A program made the translations under genes and the position numbers. The notes under the pieces were generated by a model. It was not told the origin of the DNA, did no database searches, and saw only the letters and a program-made list of their open reading frames with translations. Below, piece by piece: positions 37,140 to 49,215 of a DNA stretch of 64,000 bases (its first letter is position 1; every line of letters starts with the position of its first letter). The DNA is from Haliotis asinina (lineage: Eukaryota > Mollusca > Gastropoda > Lepetellida > Haliotidae). Location of the stretch: positions 6,431,501 through 6,495,500 of the forward strand of contig NC_090287.1 in assembly GCF_037392515.1 (NCBI RefSeq), in the 5' to 3' direction.

Positions 37140-37271
37140 CTGATATTTGCGCATGCGTAGTCTATATATCCGGAAGCGATGTAAACAAAGATTGAGGCTC
37201 GTTTTGTGGACGAAAATGCTTCTGATATATTGTCACAAGAAGCATTCTGCCGACTAACAGCACTTACACTG
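37140..37271 (+). promoter_or_regulatory. Candidate promoter and 5' UTR exon of the BTB gene
   Basis: GCGCATGCG (37149-37157) matches the NRF-1 palindrome and CCGGAAG (37170-37176) an ETS site, 12 bp apart. About 95 bp later comes a good donor, 'cactg|gtacgt', at 37271. Such pairs mark housekeeping-type promoters. The link to the BTB gene 3.2 kb downstream is inference, supported by that gene's need for a non-coding first exon. Confidence 0.4.
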
Positions 37272-38500
37272 GTACGTATAACAACCACAGCAAACGTTTT
37301 TCAGTAAAGCTGTTCCAATATTTGAATGGACGATGCGTTCAAGCATCTAGAAATGATTATTGTGATTCGGATGTTTGGGAATCTAATTTTAGATTTAATC
37401 TAAATAGTGACAGTGTGGTTTAGGCCTGCCGCAACTGTAATGACATTAGCCATAAGAACAGAAAGATCAATATGTAAGCCTCGACTAATGTCTGTCTACA
37501 AATAGATAAACATTCACTTCATTCTTTTACATGGGTTAACGAGATTTAAACGTACTCTCAAGTGCATAGACTTCAATTTAGATTTTAGGGAAATATTGAA
37601 TTGCCTAGACTGTGCTGTCAGTGAAGTAATTTCCGTGGTGACAGATTTGTTGCACTGTGTCTTTTCTATTTATAAAACAGACAAGACATATCCAGTTGAT
37701 ATTTTACTTGCTTTTAACAGTGATAGATTTTAAACAGCTATCAACAAAGAACAATGACAGTGACTTGATTATTTTATCGACATTTTTATGTGTGTGTGAT
37801 ATGAAGAAACAGAACCTGTTTGCCTATCACCATGGCGTGGCCCCTTGACAGACAGACAGTGTTTGCTCCTTGTTGACAAAGTCGCTTCTGGGAGGGTGTG
37901 TCAAGCCTGGCATTGTACTCCCTCCTGGCTGACCCTGTCTGTAATGTCACTTCCCATTCAGTGTCTATTTACCTGACATTCAGCCCATACCTCGCTTCAG
38001 GTGGGGTCTCTACTGTGTTGATGTAATCAAATCGACGAGGTTTCCACCTGTGCATCAGTGGTCCTGGGCCTAACAAACACGACAGATATTCTCTGCCGAA
38101 TGTTACAATGGTCACGGACATGGGCTAGCAGCTCATTCCTGTTCAGCTGGATGTGGGTGAGATTTGTTACTGTGTAATGCAAGGCATGAATAATTTTGTA
38201 TTGGATAGTTTCCTGTTTTTGCAAGTTGATGTTTTGTATTGACTGTGTTCATGTTTGAAATACAGGCATTATTAATGTTTGAAGGAATAGCATTTTGAAG
38301 AAAAGATGGCACACTGTGTAGGATATAATCTGTATCACTGAATGAATTCTATCATGCATTGAATGTTCCAGTGTGTTTTTTAGCGCTACAAGTAATTCAA
38401 TTATTGCATTTAAGCACTTTATAATGACACTAGCAATGCAGATGATCATCTCCAGGATACATGATGCTTCATCAGGATATACGGTGTAATTATTACGGTA
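37272..38500. other. Intronic/intergenic stretch, nothing recognised
   Basis: No repeat or protein similarity seen. It lies between the candidate 5' exon and the SINE at 38.5 kb. Confidence 0.4.
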
Positions 38501-38507
38501 TGAAGGG

Positions 38508-38668
38508 GGCAGTGGGGTAGCCAAATGGTTAAAGTGTTCACTCATCATGTTGAAGACTTGTGTTCTATTCCCCACGCTGGTACAATGTGTGAAGCCTGTT
38601 TGTAGTGTCTCTTGCGGTGATACTGCTTGAATATTACTATAAGTGGCGTGAAACCACACTCACTACAG
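38508..38668 (+). repeat. tRNA-derived SINE copy (plus strand)
   Basis: Starts 'gggggcagtggggtagccaa' and 'atggttaaagtgttcact', has a weak B box ('gttctattcccc') and ends 'gtggcgtgaaaccacactca'. Confidence 0.8.
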
Positions 38669-39539
38669 TGTGAAGTTTACAAATTATCCTGGCTCATACT
38701 AATGACTGCAAAAGTTTGATAATAAGGCATTATGTGCTTCCTACGTTTTTCAGGGGACTTACAATGACATAACCACTGACAGATTACTTCATCTTTCCTG
38801 AGGAATTGGTTTGAAACTTCAGTGTCATGCACTTCATTCTGACCAAGAAGTCTTTGTTATTTGTTCTAAGTTCAAACCAATCTTGACATTGATACTAAAG
38901 AACAGTCTATGCATACGTGTGTGCACTTGTCTCTTTTGGCAACTGTTGTATGTAGTGAAACAGTTGGTTGTTGTGAAAATGAAGTCACATGTACTGGATA
39001 TGAATCTTTTTGTAGATCCTTCAGGGTATGAATTAAGGCTGTGCAAAATTATTAATATTTTCTTTGACTTCTATTGAAGTATGAATCATTGTAGTGTAAG
39101 GGGCAAACGCTGCATGAACACTGTGGCTTTCATACTGTGTGGCCTTGATTCTATGAAGGTTTATTCATGTCAGCCAAGGGAATAGTAGTATATTCTCTGT
39201 GGTGAATTCGATACTTGAGGTATACATATTTTGCTTCTGGAGTTGAAGAATGATGTGAGGCTGAGCACACTGTTCAAGATAAACCAAATTTTGCATGAGG
39301 AACTTATTTCTCTTTTTTGGGAGGATTCTTTTTGTATTCCACCTGAGTGGATTCATATCAATGTGTGCAATAAATAATTCTAGCTAACCAAATAATTAAT
39401 TTTGAATTTTGAAAAGTGTCTCTTTGTAAAGGTTACAGTGTTTTTCAGTATAACAGACTTCTTTAAGCATGTAATGGTTGAGTTCCACATCATTTTTGGA
39501 AGTTTGAAAACCCTGTTAAAATTAGGGTTAGAATTGATT

Positions 39540-39740
39540 GTCAGCAAGCCATGCTTGTTGTTAGAGGCAGCTAACAGGATCAGGTGGTCAGACTTGCTTA
39601 CTTGGTGGACACACATCATCATATCCGAATTGCATAGATCGATGCTCATGCTGTTGATCACTTGATTGTCTGGAGCAGACTTGATTTACAGACTGCCACC
39701 ATATAGCTTGAATATTGTTGAGCGTGAATTAAACAACAAA
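39540..39740 (+). repeat. Dispersed short repeat
   Basis: Landmarks 'gccatgcttgttgttagagg', 'gatcgatgctcatgctgttg', 'cttgattgtctgg' and 'ccaccatatagcttgaatat' are in family order. Confidence 0.8.
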
Positions 39741-39942
39741 CCAACCAACCACTTTGAAAATTTGGTGTAATAACAACCATTATGTCATTTCTTCTCGAAT
39801 GTATGTTTAACTCACAAAATCTGTCATTTCTGGTGTTAGTGATTGCCGGTTGTCTACAGATCTGTTGTTATTGAATTATCAGCAAGTTACTGTGAGTTGC
39901 ATCCTGTTTCAGTCTGTCACGAACACTTCATGAATGTTACGA

Positions 39943-40305
39943 TAAATCTCCACAATACCCTGGATGCAACTACGGCTTGGCCCGTGAAGTCCTTACCTCC
40001 CTAGGCTGGCTTTTTATTCAGTCAGGTGTCCTGAACCAAAATGTCGCACCCAATGCAATAAGGAAGTTGACTACCCATAGAACTTGGTTTTCCTTCACAT
40101 GCAATTTATCTGTGTGATATCCACAAAATCTGAGTCGAATTGCGAGCAAACTTTAGTAGCTGCGACCACTATCTTTGTTGACACTGACAAGCAGTCATAA
40201 TGGCGGCTTAGCTGATTGGCTACTGTGAGAATGTGGAGCTAGCAAAGTGAGGTAATAAAATGATTAGATGAGCCGTAGATGCATCCAGGGTATTGTGGAG
40301 ATTTA
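39943..40305. mobile_element. Mariner-like MITE with TA flanks
   Basis: Terminal inverted repeats AATCTCCACAATACCCTGG continue as 'atgcawctacggct', about 36 bp in all. The element is about 360 bp and flanked by TA on each side (39943-39944, 40304-40305), as expected for Tc1/mariner insertions. It lies about 160 bp upstream of the first coding exon of the BTB gene. It has no coding capacity. Confidence 0.75.
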
Positions 40306-40465
40306 CTGGAACGAATACCCTAGAGATAATCAGGATGGTCTGACTAGACATCAGACTCATTTAAAGTGTGAGAAGTGCTCCCATATTATTAGCATGTCCA
40401 GTATGTGATTTCTTGCTGGTAGGATGACTAAAGATCTCCTTCTTTTATTCAGCAGGAGAAGATCC

Positions 40466-42871
40466 ATGGCTTCTCCCCCAAACCTACAGAATCTTCACAT
40501 CGATTCCCCAGCAGATGCTGCCACAGACAACACACACTCATCTTCCGCCCGGGTGACCTTCACCCCAAACACACAATCCATGGCGCTGTCACCTACCTCC
40601 ATTTCTCTGGCGCTGAAAAGTCCAGAAGGCATTGACTGTTATGGCAATGAGAGGCAGGCTCTAGCAGAACAGAGCAAATTTTTCAATAACTCCTTGTTAA
40701 GTGATGTGAATTTGGTTGTTGCGGGACAGAGATATTATGCTCACAAGATAGTTCTAGTCAGAGCCAGTGATGTCTTCGAGAGGATGTTCAGCTCTGAATG
40801 GTCAAATTCTGGAAAAAAGGTTGGTACCGTTATTCCTAATGTTGACATTTAGATGTTTAGCTCACCTGAATCAGTTTGGGTTAATGCTTTGTGGCACAGC
40901 CCCTGATCTCTCAGACAGTAAGCATGTCCATGTAAAAACCATAGGTTGCCCATCATATTTTATGGTCGTACCTGTTGGTATAATGGTAATGTCTGAAACC
41001 TTGGTTCCCTATGATAATGATACTTTCTGTTCTTTACTTGTACTTGAAGGATTGATCAAAGTGGTAAATATGTAAGACCTACATAGCATGACTTTTATCA
41101 CATTAAACCAAAAAGTAAACTAAATTAACTGAAATTAAGATTCCGAATCCTCATAATTTTTCCGTCCCAAATGATGATTTAAATCTCACAATTTTATTCA
41201 ACTTAGGATAAAAGTTGTTGAACAAACAATCATAATTTCAAATTGTTATATTTGTTTGTTCCACAAGGGTGGGGGCATGGACATTAAATGAAAATTCCGA
41301 AAACAAGTAGAGCTGGTCTAAGTTATGACTCATCATGTACCATTCATGTTTCACTGTTCCAACAACTACGCTTACCTCCTTGTAATGCAAACCAATAATA
41401 ATCTTAATCTCGCTTTCATCGATGTACTTTTTTGTTTAAAGTGAAATTCAATGGTGTATTTCCACTGCAAACAGACTGTAAGCTGACATGCTTTCTACTT
41501 TAACTGGAATACTCTTGAAAGCAGCATTAGTACAGTTTGGTGGGCAAGGGTTTGAAGCATATGCTTGTCTAGGTCAAAGCCTGGATTTTTTGTGGAACAC
41601 ATATCTAGTGGTCCCTCATGTGAGGTAGGTATAGCTGGAACATAACTAAAGACTCCATGCATTGGTAGGCTTGCATTGCTAAGCACCAAATTTTGACAAT
41701 ATATATCAGCAATAATTACTTGAGCTAAATGCTATATGCCTGACTTCTTTATTAAACTGTTCTCTCAATAATGTTTCAGGAAGTGGAGTTGGTTGAGGAC
41801 AGTATATGTAACACTGTGTTCCCTAGGTTTCTGAAGTTTCTGTATGGTTGCCATATCAAGCTCAACATCGACAACACTCTCCCAGTGCTTATTCTTGCTG
41901 ACAAGTACAATGTGGAAGATCTTAGAAATGTTTGCATCACATTCGCAGTGTCCTACATCATCCCCAAGCTCCAGCTAAAGGATGTATTCCATGTATGGTT
42001 CCAGTACTCCACCAAGTGCTATCACCAGCGTCTTGTTACTGCTTGTGTGGGGGCATTGGCTGAGAAAATGGATGAGATAATTGGTTCAGAGGAATGGGAA
42101 GCAGAGTGGCTCAACCTTGAGAAGGACCAGCTCATTGAGTTTCTCCGAAGTTCTGACCTCAGTGTCAAGGATGAGTTTGAGCTGTGGGAGGCAACAGTAA
42201 AGTGGATACAGTCCCAAGCTCACCCTCAACGCATGGCCGAGATGAGCAATCTGGCCAAAGTGATGGAGTACATCCGTTTCCCAATGATGACTTCGGAACA
42301 GCTATGTGAAGTAGAGTCTAGTAGTCTGTACCAGCAGCATCCTGAGCTGTTCCAGAAAGCTTTCATGCTGGCTTACAAGTTCCATGCCCTGCCACTCACA
42401 AAGCGAGCCAATGTCAAAGAATTTATGACTTCCAGCTTCCTTCTACGAAACTACACAGATCTCCGATGGGACAAACGTCTTCAGGTCTCCCATTACTCTG
42501 CCTGTCCCAAAGGTGCAGAAGTGGGTTTCCGATTCTCAACCCGTGCTTCTTCCTTCCCAGCTCAGACATGGGAATGGGAGCTAAAGGTTCACCCTAAAGG
42601 TTACTCAGCCCAGTGTGATGACTTCCGAGTTGTACTATACTCCAATCTGATTCTGGACCAGCCCCGTCCGATCGAGTACTACTTGTCCATAGTGGACCGG
42701 GATCAGATCCTCCACACTGTGTCAGGGAAGAAGAACTTCTCCAAGGCTCGCTACACCACAGACACCGAGATGGACAAAAAGGTGACAGTTGCTGACCTAT
42801 GTCAACCTGACTCGCCACTGCTTGTTGACGATCATCTTATCCTGCAGATTGCTCTGAAGCCTGTAGAATAG
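40466..42871 (+). CDS. BTBD17: BTB/POZ-BACK protein, BTBD17-like
   Basis: Two coding exons, 40466-40819 and 41780-42871, join in phase 0 (AAG|gttggt...tttcag|GAA) to give 481 aa; vertebrate BTBD17 is about 478 aa. I chose ATG 40466 because a polypyrimidine tract and AG (cttcttttattcag) end 13 bp before it. The in-frame ATG at 40424 lies upstream of that acceptor. A Ser/Thr-rich N-terminus (1-70) is followed by a BTB domain from 'LLSDVNLVVAGQRYYAHKIV' through 'FLKFLYGCHIKLN' (about 73-165). A BACK-type helical region follows (about 180-300, including 'ELWEATVKWIQSQ'). The C-terminal TRAF/MATH-like part (about 320-481) includes 'TWEWELKVHPKGYS' and 'IEYYLSIVDRDQILH'. BTB-BACK proteins often act as Cullin-3 adaptors, and Drosophila Tango10 is the presumed fly relative (family knowledge). 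No defect seen. Confidence 0.88.
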
Positions 42872-44930
42872 CTGGTGGTGTATGTTCAGATGTGACATCC
42901 ACAAATGCTATTGAGTAACATAGATTTTTCCTTAGGATCTGTACCTTCTGTCTGAAGATTGTAGTGTCGGTATTGATCACATGGAAAAATGAAGGGTGAA
43001 TGTGGGTCACATAATTCATGTCTTTTCAGTACATAGTCTCAGTGAACCTTACTCTTATAACTACAGGTTCATGTGCAAGCTTAGATGATTTAGCCTAGAT
43101 GGCTTGAGCAACCCTTGGTTCACATATTGCATGCGTTACATCATTGGCTGACTTCAATATCACCTTGAGGAAGATGTCGACCTGTACATCTTGACAGTGA
43201 TCTGTCCATATGTACCGCTGACTTGCCTGAGACATGAAGCTTTGGTTTCTTGAGACCACAAGGATGTTTTTGTGATTGTGAAACACTCAACATGTTATGT
43301 ATCGCAATGCTGTCACAGCATATTTTCAGTTATCCTAGTAATAATTTTAAGTGATGCTGCTGAGAATTATAGAGGTTGTGGCAAATATGACAAAAGTCGC
43401 TGTCATGTCATGGCAGGTCAGCATGCACTTTTTCTAAGCTTTTGTAAATTAATGTTGCCACCATTATCTTTAGCTGTGTGGAAATTCACACGTTCTTGGA
43501 GATATGTGCCACCATATGACTGCTGTGAACAGGAATAGCTGCAGACTGACATTTGAGGGAAACATGAAGTTTTAATGCTTTTTGTTTTTTAAGAAAACAC
43601 ACAAAAGCATTTAAGATATTAACGTTTTCATCTGGCTCTTAAGGTCCGTAGCACAATGCACAGTAACATATGTCTGAAACTATAAGGAATTTATCAGTAC
43701 CTGTGTCACGTATGTAATGTTATGTACACCCAAGCTGATAATCATTCTTCACAAGTGTTTTTTGTCTTCAAAAGTGTAATTCAGAGTTGAGTTTCAGCAT
43801 CTTATTTGCTTGTAAGCCAGTCAGTGCTCATCATGTCACTGAATCATGATTGAATGCAATATTGGGAAAATCAATTTATTTTCCACGACCACCCATTTCT
43901 GTGTAATCTTTATTTTTTATGACATGTACAGCTGCAATGAATGTCAGAAGTCACATCTGATTGTAGTGTTAGTATCGTTAGTTCATTATAAGCATATCAA
44001 CTGACATATACAGTCAGTAACAAGGACAGGAATAACCAAAATTTGACCTAACCATAAGATTTTTTTATTTTTTGACATTGGAGAAAATGCTGCTTGGACT
44101 CTGAAAATATGCATGAATTTTTCACACTTCTAAAAACAACCTCTGACAAAAATGAGGGTGTATTATGTGAGAATCTTGTTGGTCTTCTAGATCGCGACTA
44201 TTGTTATTTGTTATCTGAGGACAACATGACAGAGGCATGAATTGCTTTCAATCCCATGAATAGATGTATATTTTTTTTGTTTTTCAAGCACCAAGACTGT
44301 GTTTGCTCTATCAGAGAGCTCCTCAAGACAGGGTCCAATATATATTTTATGACTGAATCCATCAACATGTTGTAATATTTGTATGGCTTTGCCTGTAATA
44401 TCTCACAGTTGAATACCAATCCATCGTCAGTTTGTCTCACATGGATTCTTCTTGTTCCCATTTGTTCTTGTAGAATTGAAGTTTTGTATTTTTTGCAATA
44501 TTTTTCTACTTTTGTCTCATTGTTCGTATCACAACTGTAGAAAAGTGCTTGACTGTCATGAGCTATTGCAAATGCCAGGTATTTGTTGTGTAGTAAACAG
44601 CATCTCATCCATGTTTAGTTGCCATTATAGGAAGGATAGAAAAAGTGCCATACATGTTCTCTTTTTCCATTTTTTCATCATCATGATCATTACTGTCTTT
44701 TTGAAACTGAATGATAAACTTTTGTATTGTGTGTTGATTTATGATGTAAGATACATCAGCAAATTATTTATTTCACCAGTTGTAAATCTACATGTTTTAG
44801 TGAATGGACAATTTCAGAGATATGTAACTGATGCTTTTGTCAACTGAGTTGTAATAATAAGAAACAAAATGTTCACCATCAAAATGTTTATTTTTTGTGT
44901 CAAACTGCAATAAAACTGACCCATTAAAAT
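42872..44930 (+). other. 3' UTR and downstream of the BTB gene
   Basis: No further gene is recognisable. The first canonical AATAAA after the stop that follows a long AT-rich trailer is at 44909-44914, so a 3' UTR of about 2 kb is possible. Chance frames up to 134 codons show no family motif. Confidence 0.45.
44909..44914 (+). terminator. Candidate poly(A) signal
   Basis: AATAAA in 'ctgcaataaaactgaccc', about 2.04 kb past the BTB gene's stop codon. Confidence 0.35.
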
Positions 44931-45734
44931 TGGATCAGTATCAGTGACAGACTTTTCTTCCATTAAAACTACATTAGTGTTCATGGTTCTTGTGTCAACA
45001 TATCAACATTGGTTACAAGGGTTACCAGTGTCAGGCATGGTGCAGTTGTGAACCAATTTTCTATTTGGAGAAAGTGTAATTCCACTCTGGAATAGTCCAG
45101 GACTGTTTCTCTGATTAGTGGGAGCTAGGAAGGAAGCAAGCTCTGCTAACTGATATTTTTTTACCAGTTTGAGTCAGGAGTTTGTGTTGAGCATTACAGT
45201 CTATGCAGAAATTCCGCCATCAGATACAGAGATCAGGTTGTGTTGTCTTCCAGGAACCATCAAGGCCATAATATATTAATTAGGCAGCTCACATTTTAAT
45301 CATGGGTTAGACCTGCTAGTATCCCTATGATTATACATTAACCATACATGTTTTTTCCCAATCCTAACATTGTTGTAACGTCTCATAGGTTTTTTACATG
45401 TTCCATTGAACAGGACCAGTCAGTTCTTTTAAATAAATAAACTCAATAGCCCATCACTTATTAGTTTTTTTTTTAAATAATAACCTAGGTGAGATCTTAA
45501 TGTTGTCATGGAGTTTATGTCCTCTTTCCTTAGAACATACATACAAGAGGCCACAATTACCTTTAATCTCAACCATTTGCCAGTCATCAGGAATAACTGA
45601 GATGCTTTACTATACAGAGTTGTGTACCTTATCCATGTCAGGATTTGCCAGTTGTGGAACAGAAGTCCCAATTCCTAGTAATACTGACCCTTGGTTTGTG
45701 ATCACCACGCACAACTGCTTTGGGTATAGCTAAT

Positions 45735-46400
45735 GGTACCACAGCAGAATGGCACCAAAATCGTTTGGCGAAAATGGCCACTGATTTATGGGCTAAAACG
45801 GCACCATATATAAAAAACAAAATATTACATTGACTTTATTGTTTTATTTTGTATTTAATATTTTTATTTCATTTCTAAAAATCAAGCTATCAAGCATTCT
45901 TTTGTGTTATTTGGTGGCCCTGAAAAGGACCGTTGAGAATGTTGAGAGTAGAGATGAATTCAGTGAACGATGGGTCCGTGGATAGCTGCACACCTCGTAA
46001 GAAGCTGTGACAAAGACAGATCGCCATCTTTGAACAGGCTCCACAGTTTGAATACTTCATCCTGCCTTGGTGATGAGGATTTGCAGTCATAAGCCTTTAG
46101 CCTTCTTGGGAGTGAACACAGGATGTGAGATCCACTGACTCTCAAAGTAATCAGTCAGTTGTCACCTTATCCTTCTCCACTTCTACATCTCGGCTGGTCT
46201 GCTTAGTTGATCATACTTCTCTAGGGTAGGGTTTGAATTTCATACTTACATAAGATATTTTTTTATTTGACAAAAGTAAAATTGAGAAATTTTAGTCGGT
46301 GCCGTTTTCGCCATAAGATCTGTTGCCATTTTAGGCAAAGCGAAGTGCCATTATGTCCAAATGGTGACATTTTCACCAGGTGCCATTCTGCTGTGGTGAC
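45735..46400. mobile_element. Non-autonomous inverted-repeat element with GGCACC subrepeats
   Basis: Left 'ACCACAGCAGAATGGCACC' (45738-45756) is mirrored by 'GGTGCCATTCTGCTGTGGT' (46379-46397). Further inward both arms carry variants of 'ggcgaaaatggcaccn' and 'ggctaaaacggcacc', so the termini are made of short subterminal repeats. The interior minus strand has a short protein-like piece, 'LTDYFESQWISHPVF', faintly like MULE-type transposase ends; I do not press this. No target duplication was identified. Confidence 0.65.
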
Positions 46401-48400
46401 GTTTTAGCCTGAACCCCTTTGGGGTATCACATCCTTAGAAATTCATGCTAATCTGTAGGTCTGAGACCACTTGCTTGTGCTAGTATTGGAAAACCTGAAC
46501 ATAATTGTCTTCATTGACTAGTGCTGGAACTTTGCAGCAAATTGTTCTTTGTGGCAGCTTGGTTTGATGCCCCACATGAGTACAAGGTCCCCAACCACGA
46601 TATATGGAATATTGCTCAAAGCGATGTAATACAATACTGATTTACTCCTTGTGGCCAGCTGGTGTCCCATCCTGTATTATTCACATGATTTGACACCACC
46701 GAAACATCAATTAGGGAAATGTATGGATGTGAACGTGTTATAGAAGCGGAACCAAAATATGGCTCAGCAGTGTTACACTTGAATCCACAGGGTAGATATA
46801 ATTATTATATTATGGTCTTGTGTGGTGTGTGTTGTTATTATGTATCTCCCTATTATAAGGATTGGTTAAAGCTTCACCCCCATGTTATGGCATTAGTGAG
46901 ATGTTATGTTCACTCCAGTGTATACATCTAGTCCAAAGCAGTTCAATCAAAGATGAAATGAAGTTATGTTTATTTGACTGAAGTATATTTTTATCCTCAG
47001 AAACACAAAGTTTTTAATGAAGAATATCAGAAGACAAAAGTTCGTTATTATGATCTGTAATACAATTATATCTTAGAACCCTGAACAATCATTTTGAGCG
47101 CATTACCAATTTTTGTTATTACATATAGATATTTCATAGATGTTTTCTGTCTGGAGATGACCAGATCAGTGGTCTCCTACATCTTTGTTCTTTATGTGGC
47201 ATTTCTAAGTATGATGAAGAGGAACAGTTTTTATGGATAGACAACTTCCTTTTTTAGCAACAGATTAGACATTTCTCTTGCTTAATAGCATTGTTAGCAT
47301 CTGTTGCAATAAAGAAGTTGTCAACCCATAACAGTTGTTGACATTACCCTTCATACATTGATTATTTGTCACTGCATACTTGACTAGAGGCCAATCAGTA
47401 AGTTTGTAACTTGGATCACATATTTACAAATAGTAATGCACTTTGTAATGATATTATAGTTTTCATACCATTCAATTTTAGTCATTTATACCATTCCATG
47501 TACTTGTAGACATTTCTGCATTTTATCACTTTCTGGGTGAAACAGCATGTAGTTCAAACAGTTTTAGTTAGTACTATTTTCCACGGATGGTTGCACAGCT
47601 GAACACTTGTATATACCTATCATAAATATTTGTTCTCTAACTTTATATTGGTATATTTTAGACAATAACATGAGGTATAATTGTAACTATGTAGATGAAC
47701 AGGATAATACAAACAAAATCAAAATACTGGCACTTTATAGAACTCACTCTATGCAGTTTTGTCTTGGTATATAATGCCAAACGACGAGAACCTTGGTGGA
47801 AGTACCTCCTTGTTTTGTTCAAATTTTGGCATTCTGTAAATGAAAAACTAGAAGAAGAAGTTTAAATTTGCAAGACATATAATTCACTGTTCTGTACAGT
47901 GTTCTTGTAAGGTTAAAACAAGGGCTTGAATGCTCTTGTCATTAGAGGACTGTTATTAATTGTGCAGATTTGCATCTTTTACGTTGTTTGAAATGATGGA
48001 TGGAGTTTGAATCTTGGTTCACCCAATTGTTTCTAGGTTTCACACAGTTGAAACTTGTATCTCCATAGTACTAGCCATTGATGCAAAGCATTACTTGTGC
48101 TTTGAAAATCTCCCACCACAGGTGTAATGTTGTTAAAATCAAATTCAAACCATACTTATTCACTTGATAACTGCAGAAATGTTGAAAATACTTTTAAACG
48201 TTGCTTTCTTCAGATTACAGGTTTATATGTCATGTTGAATCATTTTGAAAAATAGAATGCCCTATCAATGTACTTGAGCATTGTGTTGATGGTACATTTA
48301 CACGTTTGTTCAGTGGCACCAGCGAACTGTGTCAGCCATGTTATAATTTGTGCATCTGCTTTAAATGTCTTTACTGTCGTTAAATAATGTTGGTGTCAGC
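46401..48400. other. AT-rich non-coding stretch
   Basis: Holds one decayed SINE-like tail ('atatggaatattgctcaaag', about 46606) and the hairpin MITE at 47.2 kb. No gene seen. Confidence 0.45.
47225..47334. mobile_element. Hairpin MITE, family member 2
   Basis: 'cagtttttatggatagacaa' (plus cttc) is mirrored by 'gaagttgtcaacccataaca' (plus g). It has the same arm design as the hairpin at 35.57 kb. Confidence 0.65.
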
Positions 48401-48405
48401 CTTAA

Positions 48406-49211
48406 AGGTCACATGTAGCCCCCAAAGCAAACATATTTAAAACACAGTTATCTCTTATATATGATATATAAAATGCATTTCTGATCAAGACAAAAACAAA
48501 CAAAATTCTAAGCGTATAATTGCACATCAAAAGCACAGTATTTTATATTTGGGTTTACCTCCCTTGAAAAGAACCAGCCATGATACCAAACCCAGTCAGT
48601 GTGCACACATGTGTAGTGAAGCTTTTTCATTGGCCACTGGTTCATTTGTCGATATGCTTAGCTGGCTCTTTGTTTATGGCTTCTATGCCCAGTAAGTGTT
48701 AATTGCAGATTCCATGTGGTCAGTGATTGAAGTTGTGCATTGCATAATGTCAGTAGCAGACATTCAGACAGACATATAAGTGTCAATAAACCAGACATTG
48801 AGTTTTCTTTGTGACAGGGTCTGCTTATCACAATCAACATGTTGTTTTTACGTAACGAGTAGATTGTTTCCTTATTTGTGTATTTACTTTTTGATGTATA
48901 CAACCAAGATTAGACTACTGCTCGCGACCTCATACTCCGGGCAGGCATACTGTTTCAAGCTCTGCGAACCTATTCACTGTGCATATGTTATGAGCGCAGC
49001 GCAGCATAGCTGTTGAAACCACCATTTTTTCCCCCCCAGTGTTGGGGGAAAATTTTTGTTTCGTTTGAATTCTGATTTCGTGGGCTTGTTTTCCTCATGT
49101 TTCTTTTTCAACTTTATAGATTGAATTGGCATTTTTGATGATTTGTGTCGGTAAGTGCTTACCAAAAGGTATCAGAATCTGCAAAGTTGTGTTTTACATG
49201 GCATGTGACCT
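48406..49211. mobile_element. TTAA-flanked MITE (piggyBac/Kolobok-like)
   Basis: Begins AGGTCACATG directly after TTAA (48402-48405) and ends CATGTGACCT directly before TTAA (49212-49215). It is 806 bp long with no transposase frame. The relic at 22.18-22.49 kb matches both ends' inner sequence but lacks about 500 bp of the middle. Confidence 0.8.
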
Positions 49212-49215
49212 TTAA

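Noticed and set aside
40424-40465. Upstream in-frame ATG as the start of the BTB protein
   Set aside because: A pyrimidine-rich tract and AG acceptor lie between it and the next ATG, so this part is probably intron.
44204-44847. Frames of 131-134 codons downstream of the BTB gene
   Set aside because: They overlap on opposite strands, are AT-rich, lie in the probable 3' UTR and show no recognisable motif.
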